Shown here piece after piece: positions 22,851 to 31,952 of a stretch of DNA of 64,000 nucleotides. The DNA is taken from positions 1 to 64,000 of the forward strand of contig NZ_CANBCC010000007.1 of assembly GCF_947366995.1 (NCBI RefSeq), given 5' to 3'. The first letter of the stretch is position 1, and each line of letters begins with the position of its first letter. The notes beneath the pieces are model-generated. The model saw nothing but the letters and a program-made list of their open reading frames with translations, ran no database searches and had not been told where the DNA came from. This stretch comes from an uncultured Aquabacterium sp. Lineage in GTDB: Bacteria; Pseudomonadota; Gammaproteobacteria; Burkholderiales; Burkholderiaceae_C. The position numbers were made by a program, and so were the translations under genes.

Positions 22851-23297
22851 TCACTCCCCGGGCCCCGCGTGTTCGTGCCCGTGTTCCACCCGCCACCCTG
22901 CCCCCACATCCAGCCGGCTGGCTTTGCGCACCACCGGGTCTTTCGGCATGTCGCCAAAATCGGCTGCATCCAATTGCCGGTACACGGCCACATCCCGCCA
23001 CGGCGGCCCCTGCATATTCACCGGTGCCCCCTGCTTGCCCACCGCCTGCAGGCGCACCCAATCCACCTGCACACCCAGGGCACGCAATTCCCCGGCGGAG
23101 TAATGCACCACCGCCCGGTCGGCATGGAACACGCGCTCCAGCGTGACCTCGCCGCGCGCATCCCGCCGCCACACTTCGGCGGTGTCGCCGCGGCTCAGCA
23201 CCACGGTGTCATCGGCCCACGCGGCGGGCGCGCCCAGCGCCCACGCCATGCACAGCGCCCAGGCCAGCCGGCGCACCGCGTCAGAACCCGAACGCAT
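22851..23297 (-). CDS. Secreted protein of unknown function
   Basis: Signal peptide RRLAWALCMAWALGAPAAWADD; start overlaps the end of the alkaline phosphatase gene. Confidence 0.65.
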   Translation of the reverse strand: MRSGSDAVRRLAWALCMAWALGAPAAWADDTVVLSRGDTAEVWRRDARGEVTLERVFHADRAVVHYSAGELRALGVQVDWVRLQAVGKQGAPVNMQGPPWRDVAVYRQLDAADFGDMPKDPVVRKASRLDVGAGWRVEHGHEHAGPGE

Positions 23298-24837
23298 CGC
23301 GCATCACGTGAAAAACCCAGTTCTGCTCCATGCTGCCGCGCACCAGGTGGGCCCGCGGTCCGCGCGCCCAGATGGTCACGTCTTCGCCGCCATGGGTTTC
23401 CGATTGCAGCGGCACGGCGGCCTGCTGCAAAAAGGGCAGCGCGGTGGTGTCCACCCGGCTCAGGTCGGGCCGGGCGCCGGCGGCCAGCGTGGCCGGTGTC
23501 ACACCGGGGCCGTTCTGGTAGCCCAGGGTGGTGTAGGGCTTGCCGTCGTCGGCCAGGGTCACGGTGGGGTGCTGGCCGTCTTCGTCGGGCACGCCTTTGA
23601 CCAGGCCCAGGATGTCGTTGCCGCGGTGGGGGTAGCCGGCCATCGTGAAGGTGTGGCTGTGGTCGGCCGTGACGACGATGAGGGTGTCGGCCTCACGCGT
23701 GAGCGCCATCGCGCGGCGCACGGCGTCTGACAGGGCAATGGTGTCCTGCAGCGCGCGGCGGGCGTTGCCAGCGTGGTGAGCGTGGTCGATGCGGCCGGCT
23801 TCCACCATCAGGAAGTAGCCCCGGCGTTCACGCTGCAGCAGGCGGATGGCCTTCTCGGTCATCTCGGCCAGCGAGGGCTCGCCGGCCGGGTCGGTGGGGC
23901 GGTCGGCCTCGTACTGCATGTGCGAGGGCTCGAACAGGCCCAGCACAGGGCCTGTGTGCCGCACGTCCAGCGCGTCGAAGCCGGCGCGGTTCCAGATGTA
24001 GCGGGCGCCGGGGCCGCGGGTCTGCACCCATTCGGCGGTCAGGTCGCGGCCGTCCAGGCGGCGGCCGGTGCGCGCAGCGTATTCGGGGTCGGCCACGCCG
24101 CGGGGCATGAACATGCTGCGGCCGCCGCCCAGGGCCACCTTCAGGTTCTGGCGCACGGCGGGCGGCGCCTCGATCAGCTGGCGGGCAATGTCCTTCACCG
24201 GGGTGGCGTGGCCGGGGCAGGCGGCGGTCACTTCGGCATCGGATTCCCAGTCGCGCGCGGCGGTGTGGGCATAGGTGGCGCCCGGCGTGGCGTGCGTCAG
24301 GCGCGCGGTCGAGACAATGCCGGTGGCCTTGCCGCGCGCGGCCGCCATTTCAAGCAGGCTGGGCACGGCGTGGGCCGCCACCACGCGGGCGTCGCAGGCG
24401 TTGCGCGGCGTCAAGTGGTTGACGGACAGCATGCCTTCGCGCGTCTTGTAGCCGGTGATCAGCGCCGTCATGGTCGGGGCCGAATCGGGCGTTTGCTGGT
24501 CCCACGCATAGGTCTTGGACAAGGCCGAGTACGGGAAGGTCTCGAAGGCCAGGCGGTTTTCTTCGCCGGGCTGACCGCGTTGCTGGCCTTCCAGGATGCG
24601 CGCGGCGGTCTGGGTCGAGATGCCCATGCCATCGCCCACGAACAGGATGACGTTGCGGGCGCGGCCGGTGATGGGCTTCAGCCGGTGGCCTTGCTGGATG
24701 AAGCGGGCGCCGGCGGCATGCCAGTCGGCCACGGATTCAGGGCCCTGGACGACCGGGGGCGCGGCCATCGAGGATGCGGCAAGGGTGGTGGCCAGGCAGG
24801 CGGCCAGCGCGACAGGCAGGGTGCGGTTCGGGCTCAT
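23281..24837 (-). CDS. Alkaline phosphatase (PhoA-type)
   Basis: RNVILFVGDGMGISTQTAARI...TYAWDQQTPDSAPTMTALITGYKT; EAGRIDHAHHAGNA; VTADHSHTF. Confidence 0.93.
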   Translation of the reverse strand: MSPNRTLPVALAACLATTLAASSMAAPPVVQGPESVADWHAAGARFIQQGHRLKPITGRARNVILFVGDGMGISTQTAARILEGQQRGQPGEENRLAFETFPYSALSKTYAWDQQTPDSAPTMTALITGYKTREGMLSVNHLTPRNACDARVVAAHAVPSLLEMAAARGKATGIVSTARLTHATPGATYAHTAARDWESDAEVTAACPGHATPVKDIARQLIEAPPAVRQNLKVALGGGRSMFMPRGVADPEYAARTGRRLDGRDLTAEWVQTRGPGARYIWNRAGFDALDVRHTGPVLGLFEPSHMQYEADRPTDPAGEPSLAEMTEKAIRLLQRERRGYFLMVEAGRIDHAHHAGNARRALQDTIALSDAVRRAMALTREADTLIVVTADHSHTFTMAGYPHRGNDILGLVKGVPDEDGQHPTVTLADDGKPYTTLGYQNGPGVTPATLAAGARPDLSRVDTTALPFLQQAAVPLQSETHGGEDVTIWARGPRAHLVRGSMEQNWVFHVMRDAFGF

Positions 24838-25001
24838 GCAGGCGATGTTAGCGGCGGGGTGCCCCCGGGATCGAGGGGTCGCATTCCGCATGGCATCCCG
24901 AATGGCCCGTTCGGATCACAGGCGGCCGTCAGGTGTAAGCGACCGTGTCACGGCCGCTGGGGATAGTGAGCTGCTTCTGCTCAACCCCACCGGAGATCCA
25001 C

Positions 25002-27209
25002 ATGAAGGGTGCTTCCCATCCGACGAACGACGTGACGCTGGCCGAGTCGGCCTCGCCGTCGATTCTTGACGTCATCGCCCACGTTGACACCAGCCGCCGC
25101 CAGTTCATCGTCAAGAGCGGCATGGGCGCCACCGCGCTGGCTTCGGCCGGCGGCCTGACCCTGGGCGGCCTGGTGTCGTCGGTACAGGCAGCCCCGGTAC
25201 CGGCCAGCGTTGGCTTCCCGGGCATCGGCTTTGAATCGGTGCCGGCCAACACCCGCGCGGCCAACATGGCCCAGGGCGGCGTGGCCACCTCGGTGATCGA
25301 CCGCATCACCGTGCCGGCGGGCTACAGCGCCCAGGTGTTCGTGGCCTGGGGCGACCCGATCATGCCCGGCGGCACCGCCTTCGCCGGTGACGCCCGCGAA
25401 ACCGCCGCCCAGCAGCTCAAGCAGTTCGGCATGCACAACGACGGCATGCACTTCTTCCCGTTCACCGGCCCCAACGGCCTGCCTTCGAGCGATCGCGGCG
25501 TGCTGTGCGTGAACAACGAGTACACACACGAAGAAGTGCTGTTCCCCGACGGCCAGGTCGGCACCGGCTACAGCATCGCCAAGACCCGCAAATCGCAGGC
25601 CGCACACGGCGTGTCGGTGCTGGAAGCCCGCCGCGTGAACGGCAAGTGGAGCGTGGTGAAGAACTCGCCCTACGGCCGTCGCATCACCGCCAACACCAAG
25701 GCCCGCGTTTCGGGCCCGGCCGCCGGCCACCCGCTGATGCGCAGCAAGGAGTTCACGATCACCGATGGCGCCTCGGTGCCCACCGGCCGCATGCTGGACG
25801 GCTTCACGGCCTACGGCACGATCAACAACTGCGCCCACGGCATCACCCCGTGGGGCACCTACCTGACCTGTGAAGAGAACTGGAACGGCAACTTCGGCAG
25901 CACCACGGCCGTGGACACCAGCGCCACCACCGAGATCGGTAAGCTGAACCGCCGCTATGGCGTGAGCGCCGCCGGCTTCGGCTACCGTTGGCACGAGACC
26001 GACCCGCGCTTCGACGTCAACACCAACCCGAACGAGCCGCACCTGTTCGGCTGGGTGGTCGAGATCGATCCGTTCAACCCGACCGCCGCGCCCGTGAAGC
26101 GCACCGGCCTGGGCCGCTTCAAGCACGAGAGCGCCCAGTACGTGGTGGACGCCGACAACAACGTTGCCTTCTACATGGGTGACGACGAGCGCAACGAGTA
26201 CATCTACAAGTTCGTGTGCGCGGGCAAGTTCAACCCGACGAACAAGGCCGCCAACCGCGACCTGCTGGACAGCGGCACGCTGTACGTGGCGCGCTTCGAC
26301 AGCGACCTGAACGGCCAGTGGCTGGCCCTGACGCCCGACACCCTGGGCGTGGACGGCAAGGCCTTGCGCGACAACCCCAACTTCGCGGGCGCCAACGACG
26401 CCGAAGTGCAGGCCAAGATCCTGATCAAGACCCGCATGGCCGCCGATGCCGTGGGCGCCACGATGATGGACCGACCCGAGTGGACGGGCGCCCGTCCGCG
26501 CATCAACGGCTTCCAGGAAGTCGAGGTGTATTGCACGCTGACGAACAACAACCGTCGCGGCACCAACACCGCCTCGGTCAACGCCGCCGATGGCTCGACG
26601 GCCGCCGCCTCGGCCCGCCCGCCGGTGGACGCCGCCAACCCGCGCGCCGACAACGTCTACGGCCACATCATCCGCTGGCGCGAAGCCGGCCGCACCGTGC
26701 GCGCCACCCGCTTCAACTGGGACCTGTTCGCCCAGGCCGGCGACACGCAGACCACCAAGTCGAATGCCGCCAACTACGTCGGCAACATCGTCGACACCCC
26801 CAACGGCAGCGCCGACTACGGTGCACCGGACGGCCTGTGGTTCGACCCGTTCGGCCGCCTGTGGGTGCAGACCGACCAGATCGGCGATGGCTCGGGCGAC
26901 TTCGCCCACATCGGCGGCAACATGATGGTGTGCTGTGACCCGAACACCGGCGAGACCCGCCGCTTCCTGACGGGCCCGAACAAGTGCGAAGTGACCGGCG
27001 TGACCATGACCCCGGACGGCAAGACCCTGTTCGTGGGCGTTCAGCACCCGGGCGAAGACAGCACCGCAGCCAACCCGACGCAGTTCTCGAACTGGCCGCA
27101 GAACCAGTGGACGGTCGAGGCCGATGGCGTGACCCCGCTGCCCGCTGGCCGCCCGCGTTCGTCCGTGGTGGTCATCACCAAGGACGACGGCGGCGTGATC
27201 GGCTCGTGA
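25002..27209 (+). CDS. PhoX-family (DUF839) phosphatase, predicted Tat substrate
   Basis: DTSRRQFIVKSGMGATALASAGGLTLGGL (Tat); CVNNEYTHEEVLFPDG; GTYLTCEENWNGNFG; ends GVQHPGEDS...VVITKDDGGVIGS. Confidence 0.92.
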   Translation: MKGASHPTNDVTLAESASPSILDVIAHVDTSRRQFIVKSGMGATALASAGGLTLGGLVSSVQAAPVPASVGFPGIGFESVPANTRAANMAQGGVATSVIDRITVPAGYSAQVFVAWGDPIMPGGTAFAGDARETAAQQLKQFGMHNDGMHFFPFTGPNGLPSSDRGVLCVNNEYTHEEVLFPDGQVGTGYSIAKTRKSQAAHGVSVLEARRVNGKWSVVKNSPYGRRITANTKARVSGPAAGHPLMRSKEFTITDGASVPTGRMLDGFTAYGTINNCAHGITPWGTYLTCEENWNGNFGSTTAVDTSATTEIGKLNRRYGVSAAGFGYRWHETDPRFDVNTNPNEPHLFGWVVEIDPFNPTAAPVKRTGLGRFKHESAQYVVDADNNVAFYMGDDERNEYIYKFVCAGKFNPTNKAANRDLLDSGTLYVARFDSDLNGQWLALTPDTLGVDGKALRDNPNFAGANDAEVQAKILIKTRMAADAVGATMMDRPEWTGARPRINGFQEVEVYCTLTNNNRRGTNTASVNAADGSTAAASARPPVDAANPRADNVYGHIIRWREAGRTVRATRFNWDLFAQAGDTQTTKSNAANYVGNIVDTPNGSADYGAPDGLWFDPFGRLWVQTDQIGDGSGDFAHIGGNMMVCCDPNTGETRRFLTGPNKCEVTGVTMTPDGKTLFVGVQHPGEDSTAANPTQFSNWPQNQWTVEADGVTPLPAGRPRSSVVVITKDDGGVIGS

Positions 27210-27241
27210 TCCCTCCCTTGCACATCAACCGGAGTTTGCAC

Positions 27242-27898
27242 ATGACTTCCAAACTGCTTGCTGCGGCCGCCCTGCTGGCCGCCTCCCTGTCGACGCACGC
27301 TGCGTCCATCGTCGCCCCCACCGCCACGTTCGCCGGCACCGTGATCACGTTCAACGAGTTCGACGGCCTGGTGACCGCCGGCGCGCTGGACCTGGGCCAC
27401 GGCGTGACGCTGACGGCCACGCCGAACGTGGTGGTCGGCCAGAACGCCTTCGACCTGGGCGACAACGGCCTGTGGACGGGCTTCGCGAGCACCCCCGACC
27501 ACGACGGTCACTTCGTGTCGACCGCTTTCACCACCCCGCGTGGCGAAGTGGGCTTCAGCTTCGCCGCCCCGGTGTCGTCGGTGGGCGCCTTCGTGAACCA
27601 GTTCCAGGGCTATGGCAAGACCAACAACAGCATGCTGGTGGTGGCCTATGACATGGACGGCAACACCCTCGAGAGCTTCAGCGTCTCGCCCAACACCGCG
27701 GCCGATGGCTACGACGAAGGCGTGTTCGTGGGCTTCCACCGCGCCCAGGCCGACATCTACGGCTTTGGCCTGGTCAACGGCAGCTTCGTGGTCGACAACC
27801 TGACCATCGCGGCCGTGCCCGAGCCCACCACCACCGCGCTGGCCCTGGCCGGCCTGGGCGTGGCCGGTCTGGTCGCGCGCCGTCGTCGCACGGCTTGA
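27242..27898 (+). CDS. PEP-CTERM sorting domain protein
   Basis: Signal peptide plus C-terminus VPEPTTTALALAGLGVAGLVARRRRTA; 33 nt after the PhoX-family gene. Confidence 0.9.
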   Translation: MTSKLLAAAALLAASLSTHAASIVAPTATFAGTVITFNEFDGLVTAGALDLGHGVTLTATPNVVVGQNAFDLGDNGLWTGFASTPDHDGHFVSTAFTTPRGEVGFSFAAPVSSVGAFVNQFQGYGKTNNSMLVVAYDMDGNTLESFSVSPNTAADGYDEGVFVGFHRAQADIYGFGLVNGSFVVDNLTIAAVPEPTTTALALAGLGVAGLVARRRRTA

Positions 27899-27905
27899 AC
27901 GGCCA

Positions 27906-27970
27906 GCAGGCTCATTCTCTGAGCCTGCCCTGACGTGACAAGGGGCCTGCTTGCAGGCCCCTTTCCTTTT
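27906..27970. terminator. Two tandem hairpins between convergent genes (bidirectional terminator)
   Basis: GCAGGCTCA-TTCTC-TGAGCCTGC (27906-27928), then AAGGGGCCTGCTTGCAGGCCCCTT (27940-27963) followed by TCCTTTT. Confidence 0.8.
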
Positions 27971-27986
27971 GCGCGTCAGGACAACG

Positions 27987-29489
27987 TCAGCCCAGACGCA
28001 GCACCTTGGCCACAGACGGTACACCCGCGCTGTTGAACACGAACAGCATGTAGTACCCCGGTGGCGCCAGGTTCGGGTCGGACGGCATCGTCACGTTGAC
28101 CGTCGTGCCGCTGGTGGTGTGCGAAACCGGCACGAGGCGCTGATCGAAATCCACCGTGTGGGTGGCCGAGCCGGTGCGCACGAGCGTGACCTTGCTGACG
28201 CCCGTGACGTTGGTGCCGACGGTCAGCGTGCTGCCGAAGGCCGCGGTGGCCGGCATGGCGGTGATGACCGGGCGCACGGCCAGGCGGCCACTGGTGTTGC
28301 GCTCGAACAGGTAGGGTGGGCTGTAGACCTCGGCATTGAGGTTGGTCTGCGGGCCCGGCGCGCCGCCGCCACCGGTGAGTACCCGCCCGTCGGGCAGCAG
28401 CATCGACACCGAGTGATACAGCCGCATGCGCTTGGCCGTGGCAGCCGTGGCCCACGCACGGGTGTCCGGGTTCCAGATCTTGGCGGCGTAGGCCACGCCC
28501 CAGGCCACGTTGGACACGAACGAGCCGCCGCTGACGAGCACCTTGCCGTCGGCCATCACCGTGGCCGAGCCATGGAAGCGGTCCTGGCCCACCCCGCGCA
28601 GGCTGGTCGCCTTCGGCGTGGCGGCGGTGAGGTCGATGTCGACCGCCTTGTTCAAGGTGCGGAGCGACAGGATGCGCCCCGGCCGGTACATCACCGCAGG
28701 CAGGTAGTAATCGGTGGCCGACAGCGTGAGCGGCGTGCGGCCGACCGAGCCGGTGCCGGCCGCGCTGAGGAAGAACGTGCCACCCCAGATGGTGTCGACG
28801 AACACCTTGCCGTTGGGCGCCTGCCAAGCCCGCGGGTAGCTCCAGTTGCGGGCGCCATAGGCGTCGTCGCTCACGGCGGTGCTGAGGGTGCGCCAGCCGC
28901 GGCCCTCGGTGTAGACCTCGGGCGTGGGCACGGGGGTGTTCGGGTCGGCCCGGCCGCCCAGCACCAGCACCTCGCCCTGTGCGGTGGTCAGCACCGTGGG
29001 ATACCAGCGCAGAAAGGCCATGGGCTGGTTGGCCGAGTACAGGGTCGTGCGGGCCGGGTCGAACAGGTTGACATCGTTGACCGAGTAGTTGCGCACGCCG
29101 TTGACGGTCTTGTCGCCCCCGGTCAGCAGCACCGCGCCGCTGTACGGCAGCACCGACTGGCCGCTGCAGAAGGTGTCCGTGCCGGTGGTGTTGGGCAGCG
29201 TCAGGTGCGAGGCGGCGTCCGTGCCCTTGGCAGGGTCCCACACGTCGTAGATGAACTGGCCCGTCTGGTTGCCCTTGCCGTCGGTGCCGTAGCTCAACAC
29301 CCGGCCATCCGGCAACAGAACCACGTGGATCGGGATGAGCGGCCAGTTCACGACCGGGTCGAAGCGGCCTTTGAGATAGGCGTCGTCGGCGTGGGCGCCC
29401 CCGGCGACGCTCGCCGCCGCCAGCGCCACGGCCAGCAGACGGTGCGCAGGGCGCGAAGTGCGACGAAAGACGGCTGAGGCTGCAGGCAT
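27987..29489 (-). CDS. Galactose-oxidase-like Kelch/DUF1929 protein, secreted
   Basis: HVVLLPDGRVLSYGTDGKGNQTGQFIYDVWDP; MRLYHSVSMLLPDGRVLTGGGGAPGPQTNLNAEVYSPPYLF; C-terminal immunoglobulin-like DUF1929 region. Confidence 0.88.
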   Translation of the reverse strand: MPAASAVFRRTSRPAHRLLAVALAAASVAGGAHADDAYLKGRFDPVVNWPLIPIHVVLLPDGRVLSYGTDGKGNQTGQFIYDVWDPAKGTDAASHLTLPNTTGTDTFCSGQSVLPYSGAVLLTGGDKTVNGVRNYSVNDVNLFDPARTTLYSANQPMAFLRWYPTVLTTAQGEVLVLGGRADPNTPVPTPEVYTEGRGWRTLSTAVSDDAYGARNWSYPRAWQAPNGKVFVDTIWGGTFFLSAAGTGSVGRTPLTLSATDYYLPAVMYRPGRILSLRTLNKAVDIDLTAATPKATSLRGVGQDRFHGSATVMADGKVLVSGGSFVSNVAWGVAYAAKIWNPDTRAWATAATAKRMRLYHSVSMLLPDGRVLTGGGGAPGPQTNLNAEVYSPPYLFERNTSGRLAVRPVITAMPATAAFGSTLTVGTNVTGVSKVTLVRTGSATHTVDFDQRLVPVSHTTSGTTVNVTMPSDPNLAPPGYYMLFVFNSAGVPSVAKVLRLG

Positions 29490-29813
29490 GACGTGATTTC
29501 TCCCTTGGTTTTCCGATTTGCAACCCATGGTAGGGAGGCGAACGTGTCTTCACCACCGTCACGCCCTGTTGCACTGCCCGTCTGTGGGGGGCGTTCCCCT
29601 CACCCAGGGGAAGGAAACGCGACCAACCGATTCCGCGTTAAACCCGCGGCAAACCGAAAAATGCACGGTGAGGGGGGGCTTCCTGATCGGCTCAAGGGAA
29701 TTGCACCCGTGTCACGATGGGGCGAAGTACGCTATGCTGCAGTGCACCAATTGAATCGCCCGGTGCCTGATGCGTCTCACAAAGATGCGCCGCCATCGAC
29801 CAGAGGTAAGACC

Positions 29814-31070
29814 ATGCTCTATCAGATCTACGAAACCCAGCGCGCCTGGATCAGCCCCTTCTCCGAATTCGCGAGCGCGGCGTCCAAGCTGTACAGCCAC
29901 CCGCTGTCGCTGATGGCCCACTTGCCTGTCGCCCAGCGCGTGGCAGCCGGCTTCGATCTGGTGCACCGCCTGACCAAGGAATACGAGAAGCCCGAGTTCA
30001 ACATCAACAAGGTGAACGTGCACGGCACCGATGTCGTGATCCAGGAGCAGGTGGTCGAGGCCAAGCCCTTCTGCCGCCTGCTGCGCTTCAAGCGTTTCAC
30101 CGACAACGGCGCCCTGCTCGAGAAGCTGCGCGCCCAGCCTTCCGTGCTGGTAGTCGCGCCGCTTTCAGGCCACCACAGCACGCTGCTGCGCGACACGGTG
30201 CGCACGCTGCTGCAGGATCACAAGGTCTACATCACCGACTGGGTGGACGCCCGCATGGTGCCGATGGAAAGCGGCGAGTTCCACCTCGATGACTACATCA
30301 ACTACGTGCAGGAGTTCATCCGCAAGATCGGGCCGGACGTGCACGTGATTTCGGTGTGCCAGCCGACCGTGCCCGTGCTGGCCGCCATTTCGCTGATGGC
30401 CAGCCGCGGTGAGACCACCCCGCGCACCATGACGATGATGGGTGGCCCGATCGACGCCCGCAAGTCGCCGACCGCGGTGAACAACCTGGCGATGAACAAG
30501 TCGTTCGAATGGTTCGAGAACAACGTGATCTACCGCGTGCCTCAGAACTACCCGGGCGCCGGCCGCCGCGTGTACCCGGGCTTCATGCAGCACACCGGCT
30601 TCGTGGCCATGAACCCCGACCGCCACGCCAACTCGCACTACGACTACTTTCTGGACCTGGTGCGTGGTGACGAAGAAAGCGCCGACGCGCACCGTGCCTT
30701 CTACGACGAGTACAACGCCGTGCTCGACATGCCGGCCGAGTACTACCTCGACACCATCAAGACGGTGTTCCAGGACTTTGCGCTGGTGAACGGCACGTGG
30801 ATGGTGCGCAACCCGCAGGGCGTGCCCGAACTCGTCAAGCCGGCCGACATCAAGACCACGGCGCTGCTGACGGTGGAAGGCGAGCTGGACGACATCTCGG
30901 GCGCCGGCCAGACCCGCGCCGCGCACGAGCTGTGCACCGGCATCCCGTCCAGCAACCAGAAGCACTACGACGTGATTGGCGCCGGCCACTACGGCATCTT
31001 CTCGGGTCGCCGCTGGCGCGAGATGGCCTATCCGGAGATCCGCAGCTTCATCCTGGCCCACAACAAGTGA
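29814..31070 (+). CDS. phaZ: Intracellular polyhydroxyalkanoate depolymerase
   Basis: [60 protein letters not shown]..., the PhaZ (PHB depolymerase) family pattern. Confidence 0.93.
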   Translation: MLYQIYETQRAWISPFSEFASAASKLYSHPLSLMAHLPVAQRVAAGFDLVHRLTKEYEKPEFNINKVNVHGTDVVIQEQVVEAKPFCRLLRFKRFTDNGALLEKLRAQPSVLVVAPLSGHHSTLLRDTVRTLLQDHKVYITDWVDARMVPMESGEFHLDDYINYVQEFIRKIGPDVHVISVCQPTVPVLAAISLMASRGETTPRTMTMMGGPIDARKSPTAVNNLAMNKSFEWFENNVIYRVPQNYPGAGRRVYPGFMQHTGFVAMNPDRHANSHYDYFLDLVRGDEESADAHRAFYDEYNAVLDMPAEYYLDTIKTVFQDFALVNGTWMVRNPQGVPELVKPADIKTTALLTVEGELDDISGAGQTRAAHELCTGIPSSNQKHYDVIGAGHYGIFSGRRWREMAYPEIRSFILAHNK

Positions 31071-31129
31071 GGCCGGACGCCGCCGCCGACGCGCGGCGGT
31101 GGCCAGGGGCTGTAGACTGCGGCGCCACC

Positions 31130-31786
31130 ATGGATGCCGACCGGATCAACGCCCTGTTGCCGCAGACGCAATGCACGCGCTGCGGCTACCCTGACTGTGC
31201 CAGTTACGCCCGGGCCATTGCCGCGGGCGAGGCCGACATCAACCAGTGCCCGCCCGGCGGGGCAGAGGGCGTGGCCCGACTGGCTGCGGCCACCGGCTTG
31301 CCGGCCAAGCCGCTGAACCCGGTGCACGGTGAAGAAGGCCCGCTGCGGCTGGCCGTCATCGACGAGGACTGGTGCATCGGCTGCACGCTGTGCATCAAGG
31401 CCTGCCCGGTCGATGCCGTGATCGGCACGAACAAGCACCTGCACACCGTGATCGAGGCCGACTGCACCGGCTGCGAGCTGTGCATTCCGGTGTGCCCGGT
31501 CGACTGCATCAGCCTGGAGCCTGCACACCCCGCCCCCGAACCCACTGGCTGGGCCGCCTGGACACCGCAGCAGGCCGACGCGGCGCGCACCCGGTATGAG
31601 CGGCGCACGGTGCGACTGCAACGAGAGAAGGTCGAGCACGATGCGCGGATGCTTGCCAAGGCGGAGCACAAGCTCGCCCATCTGGCCGAGGAGTCGCGCC
31701 TGACCGACCCGGTGGTGCTCGACACCAAACGTGCCGCGATCGAAGCGGCCCTGGCTCGCGCCCGGGCCCGCCGACAGGGGAACTGA
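31130..31786 (+). CDS. rnfB: RnfB-like ferredoxin-type electron transport protein
   Basis: [39 protein letters not shown]; two 4Fe-4S motifs [15 protein letters not shown] / [15 protein letters not shown]. Confidence 0.9.
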   Translation: MDADRINALLPQTQCTRCGYPDCASYARAIAAGEADINQCPPGGAEGVARLAAATGLPAKPLNPVHGEEGPLRLAVIDEDWCIGCTLCIKACPVDAVIGTNKHLHTVIEADCTGCELCIPVCPVDCISLEPAHPAPEPTGWAAWTPQQADAARTRYERRTVRLQREKVEHDARMLAKAEHKLAHLAEESRLTDPVVLDTKRAAIEAALARARARRQGN

Positions 31787-31952
31787 CCCCCGGACTGCAG
31801 GGTCGGACGCACGCCGCGTCCGGAATCCGGTGTGGATGGCGTGTGCCGTCACGCACCATGAGCCGAACGGACCACATCAAGGGCGACCGTGCCCCATGGC
31901 GGTGCCACAGTGCCCCGCCAGACTTCAGCCACTTTCCGTGCTGAGGTACAAG

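Noticed and set aside
24981-27047. 688-aa minus-strand ORF opposite the second PhoX-family gene
   Set aside because: Antisense shadow of a clear PhoX-family coding sequence.
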